Origin: Liquidambar formosana
Lineage: Eukaryota; Streptophyta; Magnoliopsida; Saxifragales; Altingiaceae
DNA: 64,000 bases
Direction of reading: 5' to 3'
NCBI GenBank assembly: GCA_039720395.1
Contig: CM077828.1
Coordinates: forward strand, 19,191,214-19,255,213
Shown here piece after piece: positions 11,180 to 23,748 of this stretch. Below the pieces are notes generated by a model. The model saw only the letters and a list, made by a program, of their open reading frames with translations. It was not told the DNA's origin and did no database searches. The translations under genes and the position numbers were made by a program. Each line of letters opens with the position of its first letter. Position 1 is the stretch's first letter.

Positions 11180-13130
11180 TGATTTTTCTACTTTGAAAAT
11201 GAGAAATAGGAGTGGAAACCTGCGCGATGCATATATCCCCAAAGACAAATAATCCTAAAGTAAAGATGAGAGGTATAGGACGAGATATATTGTTGATGAG
11301 TGAAAGCTTGGCGATAAGAAAATTTCTGGAATTGCAGACGGACATTTAACACTCAATTGCAGATTTCTTGATTGGATTTTTTTAAAGCCTAGGGAATAGA
11401 AATCTTCTTTGGTTAAACTTCCAAGAGAGGCTAGCTTTATAGTTACATGAAATTAACACTATGATCAAAATAAAACTAAACTTATTCCGTAAGAGTAGTG
11501 GCCTGCCGACGTCTCTTACATGTCATGCACGAAAAAAACACAAAAACGAAAACAAAAAGGGCAGTGCCATATTCTCCTGTTGTGGAAATAGTTTGTTCAA
11601 ATCCTCCTATCCAAACAACGTGGCAATTGGCCTAATAAATTAAAATTTTTATCAAAAAAATAAATATTCATAGAGGTTTTGTGACAATTGCAATGTCGGT
11701 TGTTCAACCAATTTAAACAAAAAATTGGGCGATTAAACATTTCCCTAGGAAAAAAAAAAAAAGATTGCTATTTAGGCTGCATATTTTTTAGTATGTTCTC
11801 GCTTGTATTTATTTAAATATATGATATATAGAGTCCAAGGAAATGTAATTGACCTTTCTCTAATTTTATTTATTTTTTATGTGTCAAACATTAGGAGTAA
11901 ACACACGCACCCAAACAAAGTCGAAACTAAGACCCACGCAATACATAATTCTACTCTTAGTTAATTAGTTGATACATTGTGCAATGTTTCTTCAACGTCA
12001 CAAATTGGGGCTATTGTGATGAGAAGCTTCAAGGAAATCCTCAATAGATAATTTGCTCAGACGCCAAGCAAAAAGGGGAGGCTATATATTGCCACCACAA
12101 AAAATCCTAAGCACAGTACCCTCTACGTTTTTTTAAATTTTCATGATTTTATAAAGAATATAAAAGATTTTCACAAAAATTGAACGCATGATTCATTAGA
12201 AAACATCATTTTGAATAAACTTTGTATAAAAGCTTTTTCAAAATCTATCATTCAAATTGATTTTTTGATAATTTTTCATGAAAAGTTTTGTAACAACAAT
12301 ACAGAAACTGTAAATGGCCCAAAAGTTCTCTTAAACTATAGATTTTGGAAAAATCTCTTCTACAAAGTTGTTTAAAATGATGTTTTCTTATGAACAATGC
12401 TGCCAGTTTTTAAGAAAACCTTTTATATTTTTATAAATCCTTGAAAATTTTAAAGTTAGTAGGGATGTTTAGGAATGTTTGTGGTAGCAATAGTCTCCCC
12501 CAAACAAAAATGTGAATGGTCAATTAAAAAATAGTCCCACATTAATAATTTCTAAACCTAATTGACCGGAATTAAACGGTGGCAATTAATGGACAAGTAT
12601 GTCAGTTTTGCGTTCCTTTTCAATGACTTGTCTTTGAAATTGAAGGGAGATAAAATGACACGCTGTTAGTTAAAACATAAATACAGTGATACGTTGTTAG
12701 TCACAACAAAAATACAGTGGTTGTTTGTAAGTTCAAACATAAATACAGTGGTTGCTTTTCCATTTGGAGAGCTAGCTAGTCTTTTCCGCGTATTTTCCAT
12801 TACATTTTTTACTTTACCAGAGTAAAGTGCATCACACCAACTTGGAGCTTCATTGTATAAAAACTTTTTAAAAATAATTTACTTTTTTGGTCTTAATTGT
12901 AAAGATGAGAGGTATAGGACGAGATATTTTGTTGATGAGTTAAAGCTGGGCGATAAGAAAATTTCTGGACTCGCAGACAGGCATTTAACATGCAATTGCG
13001 GATTTCTTGATTGGATTTTTTAAAGCACAGGGAATAGAAATCTTCTTTGGTTAAACTTCCAAGAGAGGCTCTATAGTTACATGAAATTAACACTATGATC
13101 AAAATAAAACTATACTTATTCAGTATAAAT
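11180..13130. other. Gene-free DNA with repeated segments
   Basis: The stretch 11240-11470 recurs at 12895-13130. The stretch 12830-12890 recurs at 17975-18030. A 427-bp foldback element sits at 12075-12501. The short open frames in this region carry no recognisable domain. Confidence 0.45.
12075..12501. mobile_element. Foldback MITE with 9-bp target duplication
   Basis: The element begins GGGGAGGCTAT and ends AGTCTCCCCC, and the body folds back on itself (CATCATTTTGAA on the left pairs with TTTAAAATGATG on the right). It is flanked by AAGCAAAAA (12066-12074) and AAACAAAAA (12502-12510), a 9-bp duplication with one mismatch. The uninterrupted site survives at 6812-6830 and 9228-9250. A 9-bp duplication suggests Mutator-like mobilisation. 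Related members are at 25393-25790, about 24960-25295 and 33085-33435. Confidence 0.7.
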
Positions 13131-14191
13131 TTTTAATTAGTGGCCTACTGTTTACACCCTAAAAATCGGCCTAAAGAGAAACGTAAAAAAAAAAAAAGAA
13201 AAAAAAAGTTAATTTTTTTCAAAATGTAATTAAATTTTTTTTTTATGGACCACCTTATCATTTTTCTTGGGGAATATCCTCCTCTATAATTGCTCCCTGC
13301 ATTTGATGGTATAGTCTAACATTATCCTGTTCTTTTATGTCTTCATTTTAACGACGACTGTCTTGAGTTAATGGTAATTAAGTTTTAGTTCTCATGGAGT
13401 GGATGATGTGCTGGAATTCCACTTAATTATCACATAGAAAATTTAAAAATTAATTCCTTTCCTAATTAGTCCACTATATTAAGCAAATTATATTTTCTTA
13501 ATTTGCAACCCTTTTGAATGATGTAAAGATTTAAGATACTAAGCTATCAGGTTTAAGAGCCAAAATACTGGTTAATTAGCACAATGAATAGCTAAAATAT
13601 TGGTTAGCATAATGTTAAAGGTCTTCATAAGGGTTAGGTGGGTTAAGGTTGAGTTAAAAAGGAAAGAAACTACATAGGAATAGAAAATTCAAACAGTTTT
13701 CACAATTTTCATTCACATTTATCCCCAATTCACCATAGGAATACCTAAAAACATTGATTTTTTAATTTGTTTAGTAATAAAATTCAGGATGGTTTCATGA
13801 AACTGGTCTATAGTTCAAGGGGCTCTAGTGTAATTCACTCTTATTATTTCGATAGCTAAGGTATCATCAGTAATGCAAAGTAACAAACGGCGCGGGGTCC
13901 AAAGCTATAACGTATATGACCTAGCTAGAACCCACAACCTTTTCACAACAAATCAGTGGACGACCACTCTTAATCAATCCTATGCTATGTCCTCTTCTTT
14001 TGCATTAAACCCATTTGTCTCACCATCCCTCAGACCACCCCGGCCAATCATAACCTAATTCTAAAAAATATCTTCTTCGAGTTCAAGTTCCAGGGGTACG
14101 TTGGATCTTTTAGAGCAGTCCTAAAAAATATTTCCTGTCTTTGTCTCTTTTCATTGGATTAAGAAGAGCAACCCTACAGGCTTTACGTATC

Positions 14192-14226
<35 letters not shown>

Positions 14227-15430
14227 ACAGGCTTTTAAAATCAATAATATATTGATATAAAATAAAAGATATATTAGAGGTCTAACAGTAAAATCTTTTG
14301 ACATACTAGTGTATATACTCAAAATGTGACTAGTTCTTTTTTCTTTTCTTTTTTTTTTCGCTAATAAAAAAAAATGTGACTAGTTATTATTTGGATACGG
14401 TACGTAATATTGTTTAGGTACCATAGAATTTTCTGTGTGCATATATTTATATATATGAGAATTGTTCAAGAACGGGCAGGATATCTTAGACTATCCTCCA
14501 TGATTACAGTTGCACGTCCATCGATAACACACCCATATTCACGTGCGTGCACATGAATCAAGGGAAATGAAATTGATCTACCTTTCGGTAATTCTACTCT
14601 TTAAGTACAAAATTTCTTGTGCACTTAAAAGCTCTAGTCAAAATTACTAACTGTGGCTTTTGTAAATCCGTGTGATGAGAAACTTTAAGGAATTTCTCAA
14701 TAGATAATTTGCTCAGACGCCAAACAAAATGGAAAATGGTTAATTCAAATAGTCCCCCACTGAGGATTTTTTTAACTTACTTGACCCGAATTAAGTGGTG
14801 GCAATTAAAATACAAGTCGCTTTTGTTTTTGTTTTCAATCGCTTTTCTTTGAAATTTAAACGGAGACTAAATGACGCACGTATGAATTTTGCAGGCAGAT
14901 TTCTAACTTATCAAAGGCCTCCAAATCGGCACAAAAATTTAAGAGCTCGAAATTAAATTTCTAGCCCTCTTGGAACGTAATTGGACTTTATTATTTTCCA
15001 CATAATTTTCTCCTTTTTTTTGGGCTAAGGTTGTCTTTAAGTCCACTAAGTGCCCCTGCATTTGAGCACACGTCCAACAAATTTTTTATTTTTTATGTCT
15101 TTCTTTTAAACCCCGACAGTCTTGACGTAGTGGTGACTTCTACTCCCTATGGAGTGGTTGAGGTGGTTCAAATCGACTTAATTAATGGCCACGTACATCA
15201 AAAATTCTAAAATTAATAATTTCCTCATAATTCCACTTTTATATGCAAATTTCTTTTTGTAATTTCAAAGCCTTTTCAATAGTGTGAGAGTTAATTAAGA
15301 TACTGAGGGTCTGTTTGCTTTCTAAATTTTTTTCAGTTTTTCGTTTTTATTTTCCAATGAAAATAGAAAATTAATAAAAAAAATTTGTTCTTTAGAAAAA
15401 AGAAAAGCAAATAAACAAAACAAAACAAAA
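13131..15430. repeat. Duplicated intergenic blocks (partners 8390-8930 and 4500-5420)
   Basis: The stretch 13230-13790 matches 8390-8930, and 14550-15400 matches 4500-5400. Between them lies unremarkable AT-rich DNA with an A-run at 14192-14220. No gene is seen. Confidence 0.55.
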
Positions 15431-15439
15431 AACCCAAAA

Positions 15440-15690
15440 ATATGAATGTTTGTTTTGGATTAGTAAATAATTGCTCTGAATTAGAAACCAATGAAACATG
15501 ACGAATGCTCTTTGAAATATTAGTTGAACTTTCAGCATCCACAACACAGCATTCATCTACCAACACAGACTGGGCAAGATCGTGTTTTGCCCAAAGCACC
15601 TTCTTTCACATCTTGGAAAAATGATCTCCAATATAATTCATTCCATATTTCATTCCCACTAGCTTCTAGCTCCAATTTTCCATTTGAAAA
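15440..15690 (-). pseudogene. NBS-LRR resistance gene fragment
   Basis: Two minus-strand frames resemble the stretch of a plant CNL protein that links the NB-ARC end to the LRRs. One reads [19 protein letters not shown]. The next, shifted by one base near 15590, reads [13 protein letters not shown] and then ISKSIRHVSLVSN. Family members read this as GNEI.NEL..RSFFQD...MHDL.HDLA..V..DE....RHVS. The frame change and the lack of NB-ARC or LRR neighbours mark it as a relic. It interrupts an otherwise duplicated intergenic block. Assignment rests on remembered family patterns. Confidence 0.6.
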
Positions 15691-15699
15691 AAAACAAAA

Positions 15700-17200
15700 C
15701 AAAACAAAAAACCAAAAAGAGGCTTTGCGTCTATTCGGAAATCTTGAATTTGGGATCCCTAGCATGTATAGTCTTTTTAGAAAGTGAATAGAAGGAAAGA
15801 AACTACACATCAAGAGAAAATCCAAACAATGTTCATTCAAATTTATTCCAAATTCAGCTAGCGCCTTTTACATGCCTAGCTGGGAAACACAGGCAACAAC
15901 CCACACGCACACACACGATTTCAACTCAAATTTTAACTACAGTATTTTTCATTTTTTTATAAATTTTTTTAGAAGATGAATAGAAGCATCAAAGCGAACT
16001 GGCCTAAAATAATTTAGTGTAGAGGAAATAAAAATCAAAATTTAAGGGCCGTTTACTTTCTCACTGTGTGATGAGTTCCCTCTCCCTTGTTCCCAATTAA
16101 CCCGCCATTGACTTACATACTATTAGACTTGTACAGTTTGATGAGTTTCGTGTTTACAATTAACAAATTGCGGCCTACATTTTGATGGGCTAATAAGGTA
16201 TTTCAAGTGTACCTGTTCACACAGAAAATGTACGTGGACATGCCAAGGCTTGAAAGCCTAAAGATCGTGTGTCTACAACCCCTCAACACCTCCTAGGTTG
16301 TTGAATCAAATGTCGTTAATTAGCCTCTAATGCCTAGTTAGTCACCGATTGAAATTGAAAAAAACTAAATGTATTACACGATGACGAGAGATAGGGTTCC
16401 TCTCTCTTAGGTATAGTATGAATGTCTAAAAAAAATAAAATGAACGAGAGTAATGATTGAAAGTAAACTTACAAACACCAACGATCATTGAAAGTAAACT
16501 TCACGAATTACAATGAGCAACAAGAGTTCAGGAACAAATCTTGAAAGCAAATTACAATGAGGATCGAAAAGCAAAGAGAGAAGTAATTTAAACTATTCCT
16601 CGGTTAGATAGAATCCTGTAAAGGATGAAGTAGTAAGAACCCTTTCTTTGATCTTCACTTGTGCTATTTATAGATGTTGGAAGTATACCTTCCTTAATTG
16701 CTGAATTTTTGCTACACATGTTTGAAGTAGTGGGTTGCCCTACTTCCTTGTTTTTTGCTCGTATGTTGCCATGTTAGAGTTAGACGTAGTAGTGGGTAAT
16801 TACTATAAGATAATAGGTAATGGGTAGTAGATAGCTTCATCCTTACACCTTTTGCTTCTACACTGACATGTAGTAAAATAGTGGGTAGTTACATGCTTCC
16901 CACTTCCCCACTTTCTTTTTGACCAAGTCAAATCACATTTCCCTTCAATTAATTAATCATAATTTGGTCATGTGGCATGTTTTTATTGGTTTTTCACTTA
17001 TTACCAAAAAATGTAATTTTTAGTGTCAACAGTATCGGCAAGCAGAACAAAGATTTTCCAGCTTGGGTTTCGATCATTTTATGATTTCCTTGTAACCTAA
17101 TGAAGTCAAGCCCATTGTAAATATTTCAAAATCATTGCAATGAAAGGAGCATGGCTTTAAAATTCATCAAAACTCATAGGACCTGGTTAAGCGTCTAAAT
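15700..17200. other. Gene-free DNA including an LTR-like stretch on the minus strand
   Basis: The stretch 15720-15850 recurs at 5425-5530. From about 16060 to 17030 the minus strand looks like an LTR: it begins TGTTGACACTAAAAATTAC at 17030 and has a TATA box (CTATAAATAGCAC) near 16672. The other boundary and a target duplication could not be found, so the element type is open. Confidence 0.35.
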
Positions 17201-17209
17201 GGAAACTAC

Positions 17210-17965
17210 GCAAAAACTATAGGCATCTTCATCCCCAAGAGGGCTTCTTAGGAATACGCTAAGGTTGAAAAGGTCATATATAAGTTACAGTCTTAAATTT
17301 CAAATCTTTTAAGGCCTCATTCGATTCTTGGAAGAATAAAATAAAATAAAATAAATTGCTCTAAAAGGGCTTGCTTTCTCAAACAATTTTTAATAAAATT
17401 ATAAAAATATATTATATTACAAATCATAAGTACTTGACATAAATGTTTCATGGTTGGAGTCACGAGATAGCATGAACCTCTTTCACTATTACAATACAAA
17501 ACAAACATGAAACAATAATTAATTTGTAATCGTCAAACTTTGTTATACAATAGTGGATGGTCGTCTGATGGCATGGGATGGCTCTAGTGAAGCCCAAAGA
17601 TGAACTTGTTGAAGTCGAAAAACCATCGAAGGGCCCTGTTAACTCGACCACGCATTCACTGTCTTGGAAATTTTGTTGATTACTCAAAGGCATATGAGAT
17701 TCGACAGTATCGCATTCACCCTCTTTGAAATTTTGTTCAGCACTTAAAAGGCATATGAGACATTCTTATCCCTTCTAACTCCATTGTTACTTCTTTCACT
17801 GTAGGCCTTTTCTTCCCATTCAAGTTCAAGCATCGTTTTGCCAAGTTAGCAACCGCCATGATTTCTTCTTTTCCACCCTCTTTCATAACACGAGCATTAA
17901 GAATATCAGATAAATGGGTCTCCTTCAATGTCAAAATAAAATGTGTTGCTAGGCTCTTCTCCTCT
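17210..17965. repeat. Duplicated block carrying a kinase 3' end (partner 37735-39110)
   Basis: The 3' flank and kinase tail here match those of the pseudogene at 38.7-39.9 kb. The partner copy has two foldback elements inserted at the point corresponding to about 17245 here, which gives the unoccupied state. Confidence 0.6.
17460..17965 (-). pseudogene. WAK-like kinase C-terminal fragment
   Basis: The minus strand encodes only the last part of a WAK-like kinase: ILNARVMKEGGKEEIMAVA, then LAKRCLNLNGKKRPTVKEV and a Ser-rich tail. The tail contains a duplicated segment of about 70 nt, so the motif QNF followed by a peptide like SHMP occurs twice. The first half ends at a stop codon near 17737. 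Upstream (plus side, after about 17965) homology ends at a repeated sequence also present at 12830-12890. It lacks the catalytic domain. Confidence 0.72.
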
Positions 17966-18034
17966 TGTGATCACACCAACTTGGAGCTTAATTGTATCAA
18001 AACTTTTTAAAAATAATTTACTTTTTTGACTTCC

Positions 18035-18704
18035 ATACAAATTAATGCCGCATTTAGACTGAGATGGTAGAGACACTATTGAAATTATTTCCATAGCGAA
18101 CAGTTTGTTTTTGAAATGAAACGACAACTAAAAAGCCAAATCAGACAGACTAGGGAGTTAAACAGAGCAGTCGATCAGCTTGCAATTTTGTATAGGCTAG
18201 GAGTGATCTAAACTTATATCATTATAGAAAGCATAGATAATTGCCTGGCAGAGAATGCACAGCATTGATTCCATCCAGTTTTGAGCTATGGATTCACCAA
18301 TGAAAGCTAGTGTCTTCCATCTCACTAACTCCGGCCACGGATTTCTTGCCATGCATGAAATCATGGAAGGTCACACAGAGAGGGTTTCCGTCGCCAATTC
18401 CCATATTCCTTGTTAGGCCTCCCATTTCATGGACGGTTAGAGTATAAATTGTCCAGTTAAATCATAATACTAATGTCTAATTACATCCTAATTTAGGAAA
18501 GAAGGCCAACATCTAATGTTGCTATGTTGGCTCATTCCCAGAAATAGTATCAGATTCTGTTTAGTTTTGGAAAATGGGTTGAGAGAATTTGAGATGGGGG
18601 AGGGTCGGTGTCTCAATTTAGAGATTTGAGTTGGAGAAGAAGAGAGGCTTTTTGGATAGCTGATTGAAATGGAAGTTAGTAATGGAGATTTGGTGGGCTA
18701 TGTT
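18035..18704. other. Gene-free DNA
   Basis: No recognisable gene or repeat partner is seen. The segment ends at the target duplication of the solo LTR that follows. Confidence 0.4.
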
Positions 18705-20641
18705 TGTAACGTCCTTGCCAATAGCAATATTTCATTGCTACTAAAATACAAACCATCTCATAATTTATATTTATATGCATCTATATGCATCAGTCTGTCC
18801 TCCAAAATATTACAAAAGAGCTATAGTCTTGACTAATCTCTAGTTATAATTAAATTTCATAAGAAACGAAATAAAAAGATGTGCCAATCTACTCATTCGG
18901 CTAATCCTCTTTAGTCTCCCCTGAAATAATAAATTTTTCACAATAACATAAGTTATAATGCTTAGTGAGAATCTATAAAATTTATGATTTCATTTGAAGT
19001 TTTATCAATTTCATCAATCCACAAAAATATATAATAAACAATGCATGTCTCATGCTAAACCAAGGTTGGATGTAATTATCTCAATAAAATTTTTCATACT
19101 TGAATCGTTGTATCTCACAACCTGCAAAAATATAATTCAGAAAATACATATACGCCTCATGCCAAATGCGTTCTACCATTCAGCTACAACACATATGCCT
19201 CCTTGCAATATGTGTTTACAGATCACAGCCTACTTGCACAATGAGTCTGTGTATTAGTGCACTAACTGCGAGATATGCTCAATCTCGACTGTCTCCCATT
19301 ATCATCATAATCAACAAAATTTTAATTTATCTAAATCAACAAATGTAAATTCAATATTATAAATATGCCACAATGATGTATCATGAAGTCTCACACCGTG
19401 CATATAGATTTCAAACTCATTCATACATACATGCTTATACTTGTGTTAAAATAAACCCATTTGGGGTTATTTCCTACCAAATCTACTTTGTTTATAGTTA
19501 TAAACAATTTTAAATCTTAAATAAAAATGACTAATAATAAATTTTTTTCCCTTTTTTTTTAATAATATTTTTTTTGGTCAAACGGGTCAATCCTGGTCAA
19601 ACAGGTCAACCCTGATCAAACGGGTCAAACTTGGTCAAATCTGATCAAACCCGGGTACTGTTCATCTTCTTCATCTATTCTCTGTTTTTGTTTCTTTTTT
19701 TTTTTTTTTTGGAATTTTTGCAGAACTTTGAAAAATCATAGAAGCTTGATTTTAGTTCCAAATGACTTGGTTCAAGTCTTCAAGATACTATGGAAAGCTC
19801 AGAAAGTGTACTATTTATAAAAAATACCAATTAGGTTCCTATGGTTTTCAAAAAATTGTTTAATGCCAAAGTTTCTGCTGAAAAATCTAGTTTCACAACT
19901 TCGAAAATTCATAACTCAACCTAGGCTTCATGAAAATTTACGAAAATTTACAGTAAGTTAATACAACATATCAGGAACCTTCTTACCAATTTTTAGCCTA
20001 ATTTGTTGAGTATAGAGAGAGAATCAATTTTATGAAGTTTCTTGGAAGCCATTAAAGCTTCCTTTAAGTTTTTTAAAATCAAAATTGAGCTACGAAATCA
20101 AATCAAACTCAAAATTGATGCTAGTATGATCAAATACAGGAGTTTAGTAAGTGATTCTCACCTAAGTTTTTTCAAAATTTGAACTTCAAGCTTAGCTCCT
20201 CTCAAACACCCGAGCATGTGTTCTTGAATTTTTCTTTTCTTCTTTCTCTCTCTAACCAATTTTTCCTCTCTTTCTTTTCCAGATTTTGTGCCTATACGGA
20301 AACCATGACTTAATTTATAGAAGTGTTTGCATGTAAGCATCTTCTCATATCTTGCCACCTATGCCAAATAAAGAAAATTTAAAATTTTATAAAGTTACAC
20401 CTTACAATTCATTGCCACCCTAAATAGGGAATGGCCACCTAGCAAGAGCATAATCAGCCCTTCTAAAGAGCTGCCACCTATATAGCCCAATCAGTCATGT
20501 TATGATTAAAAGAAAGTATTCTCCTCCTAATAAAGCTTGTTTTCCTCTAATCCTAACAATCTTTTTTTCATCTTTTTGATAAAACAAAGTTCATTACATT
20601 GAAATTTATACAAATTAATAATTTAATTTAGGGTCATTACA
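18705..20641 (-). mobile_element. Solo LTR (1.9 kb) with 5-bp target duplication
   Basis: The element starts TGTAACGTCC and ends GGTCATTACA, so its ends are imperfect inverted repeats of the LTR type TGTAAYG..., with TG/CA termini. It is flanked by ATGTT on both sides (18700-18704 and 20642-20646). No internal gag-pol or second LTR is present, so it is a solo LTR left by recombination. The end resembling TGTAATGACCC is the usual LTR start, suggesting minus orientation. It carries a degenerate GGTCAAAC repeat at about 19575-19650. Confidence 0.72.
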
Positions 20642-20756
20642 ATGTTGGTGTTGCTTGCGATTTCAACAATGTGACTACAATCACCTCTTCGACATCAGCA
20701 TATTCCAAAGAAGCCTTCTAGAGAGCGACGATGTTCATTAATAATTAATGTGATGG

Positions 20757-22640
20757 TAGTGGGACTACAATGGTGCCTGCAAACCAATTTACTTCCACCC
20801 TTACCATATATATATTTTTTAAATACAAGATAAAAACTTTTTATTGAAGAAACAAAATCATGCCCTGGAGCTTACATCAAGAAGTGCTTCTTGTTGAAGC
20901 CATTCAGGACACTCTCTCCCTCAACTTCCTCAGAAGATAGATTGCAATAACAAATCACTTTATGGGCTACTTGATTACATGATCGATGCACATGAGCAAA
21001 GAAGCAAAGAGGAGATGGCAGATGCAAAGAGTATGATATCTGTGACCAAAACTTCCACCTCTCATGAGATAACATGACACAATTACAAATTTACAACAAA
21101 GAATAAAATGTGGAACACGAATCAGATTCTTTTTTGTCATATGCTATTATGAACAAGTGGTTGAACGTCTACTGAGAAGGCTGATTCAATGTAGTCCAAA
21201 CATGACATTATTGAAGTTAAAAGACCATTGTGTGGACCCTTTATTTCAGCACTGCATCCACCCTCTTGGAAATTTTGTTGACTAGCCATGGGCATACAAG
21301 ACATTCTGATTCCTTCAATTCCAACTCTGCTGTTACTTCTTTCATTGTAGGTCGTTTCTTTCCATTCCAGTCCAAGCATTGTTTTGCAAGGTTAGAAAAT
21401 GCCATGATCTCCATTTTTCCACCTTCCTCAATAAATTGAGCATCAAGAACATTAAATAGACTGTTCTCCTCAAATGACACAACAAGATGTGCTGCTAGGC
21501 TTTTCACTTCTTGCGATCTTGTGGAAAAAATTGGCTTAAGTCCCGTTAAAAGCTCCACAAGAATGACACCAAAGCTACACACATCACTCTTTTCAGTGAA
21601 TTGGCTCGATTGGAAATACTCTGGATCCAAGTAACCGAAGGTGCCTTGGACAAGGGTAGATAGGTGAGTTTGGTCAATAGAAACGGATCTTGACGTCCCA
21701 AAATCCGATATATTTGCTCTATATTTATCATCTAAAAGTATATTCGTAGACTTAACTCTATGATAAATGGGTATAGAAGATGTTGAGTGTAGGTAGGCAA
21801 GCACTCCTGCGATTTCTGTTGCAATTTGTAAGCGCACTTCCCATGAAAGTGAAAATACCTCATTTGGATCATGGATGATCGAGCTCGAAAAGGGTTCCAT
21901 TGGGGATAAACTCATGAACAAGTAGAGAAACTTCTGTCTCCAAACAACAGCCTAAAAGCTTAACTACATTCCTATGATTGATTTGTGAAAGAATGACAAT
22001 CTCATTAATGAAATGCTCCAATTGGCTTTCATCAACTATATTTGACTTTTTGATTGCTACAATTTCTCCATCAGTTAACATTCTTTTGTAAACTATTCCT
22101 AAGCCTCCTTGACTGAGAATTCAGTCATTGTTAAAATTGTCGGTTGCTTTCTTCAACTCTTGAGAGGTGAAAATTCTGGTTTTCTCAAGAACACCTTGTC
22201 AGACTTCGTTTGTTGTTGTAGTAACAGACCACCATTTCTTTTGAAGAACCTTTCCTTTCGTTTGACTTTCCTCATTATTATTGTATGCAACCAAAAGCTA
22301 CCTAGGAGTATGAACAATGAACCTCGGTGATGCTGACACCTACACAAATCAATAGCACGTTGAAAATGTTACGTTAGTGTCTAAAATGCGTGATAATTAA
22401 AAATTGAAAATTTAGATCAAGACACATAACATTGTTATTGTCTTCCTTGTTAATATATTGTATGATCATCATCTAATATTTGACATTCTTTCTACTATTG
22501 CGTAATGCAAACCACTTCTTTTGGCTTGGACATGTTAATGAAATGGTATAAAAAATGTTAATCAGAATAAATAATTGTGTAACAAGTGAATTCATTATAT
22601 CTGAGCAGCTACACTAATCAAATCTTGACTAATTTGGAGA
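20757..22640. repeat. Duplicate of the kinase exon 3 region (partner 1-1830)
   Basis: Sequence from 20757 onward matches the window start closely through the 3' flank, the kinase exon and the first part of intron 2, ending near 22630. A stretch of about 30 bp at 22430-22460 is absent from the partner. The match stops before exon 2, so exons 1 and 2 were not retained here. Confidence 0.8.
21137..22339 (-). pseudogene. WAK-like kinase exon 3, broken copy
   Basis: The copy aligns along the whole of the intact kinase exon but carries several lesions. A base or two is lost at the start of the membrane segment (near 22326), and another frame change follows near 22195. A TGA codon precedes the glycine loop (near 22120), and the loop itself has changed (SQGGLG). 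A frame change lies near 21880. A 3-nt deletion near 21758 turns HRDIKS into HRVKS and removes the catalytic Asp. There is an insertion-type frame change near 21317. DFG and the DPE region survive. With no exon 1 or 2 nearby it cannot yield an active receptor. Confidence 0.85.
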
Positions 22641-23748
22641 CAGCCTCCGGATCGAACATTAAAATTTTAAAATCATGCACATCTTAATTTCTTTCCTTCA
22701 CTGTCGGTATTTACCAACAAATTAAAAGAAACAATAGGCAATCAACATAAATTTAGAAATTGTTTGCATTATGCCATCAAATATTTTTATCAAATTGTTC
22801 ACAAAATCCATAGAGTCATAACCATCATCATGCAATCTGTCCAAAGTGTTGAAAATATATAACAAAAACATGGACGTCGAGAATCAAAAAATGAAATAAT
22901 ATAATTTAAAATTTTAAAAAAATAAATTTATCAATTGAGGTGTGTGAAAACATTATTTTTAAAAGTTGATTTGCGTCTTTCAAAGTGAATCACTTAGTGC
23001 ATCTAAGTCCTTTAGTGCCCCAACCCTCCAAGATTCAACAATTGTGTTCTTCGTACACGTGCACTTATAAGTACAAGGAATGAATAGTTCTAAATCGTTC
23101 CATGAAAATATTGAAGAATGATAGATGAAATTTTATACAAAAGAAGTTTATAGATAGAGAGAAAAAATGGATTGGGAAAAAGTTTTCTAAAAACTCTTGT
23201 GGTTTTTCCCATTCCAAGGATGAAGAAGAAGACAACTCAAAACCATGTAAAAGATGGTGGTAAAAACCATTTTTTATCTCCAAAAAATATGTAATCTCCA
23301 AAAATAATATATCTACTAACTCATAATAATGGACAATACAAATAAATCTCATAATGGTCGTAACACCTCATAAATAAATAATAATTTGAATAAATCATTA
23401 TGTATTTTATTTATAAAAAATACATCAATCCCCCACATGATTCAAATTATATAACAAAAAGTATAAGGAATATGAGAACACAATGCATCGGTAGTGGTGT
23501 CTTTTAGACTATGAACCATACCTAGGATATGTGAGTAGTGACTTACAGAAATATGGTAAAATTGTAAGTTTCTATGAACCAAAATTTCTTTTTATAAATC
23601 AATCGACTCACAACCCACATATTATTCTCAAAATTTGAGTTATTTTAATCGGGGTGGCACGAGTAGGTCATGCGCCATACCTGGATATTCATGGGCGCTC
23701 TAGAGAGCCTGCCTAAACTCTCATAGGAAGAGGCCCCACTTCCAAATA
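22641..23748. other. Gene-free AT-rich DNA, possibly an old retrotransposon remnant
   Basis: No open frame has a recognisable domain. The part around 23400-23730 (ATCAATCCCCCACATGATTC and a later direct-repeat-poor stretch) has the look of retrotransposon LTR or leader DNA, but no boundaries or duplications were found. Confidence 0.3.
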
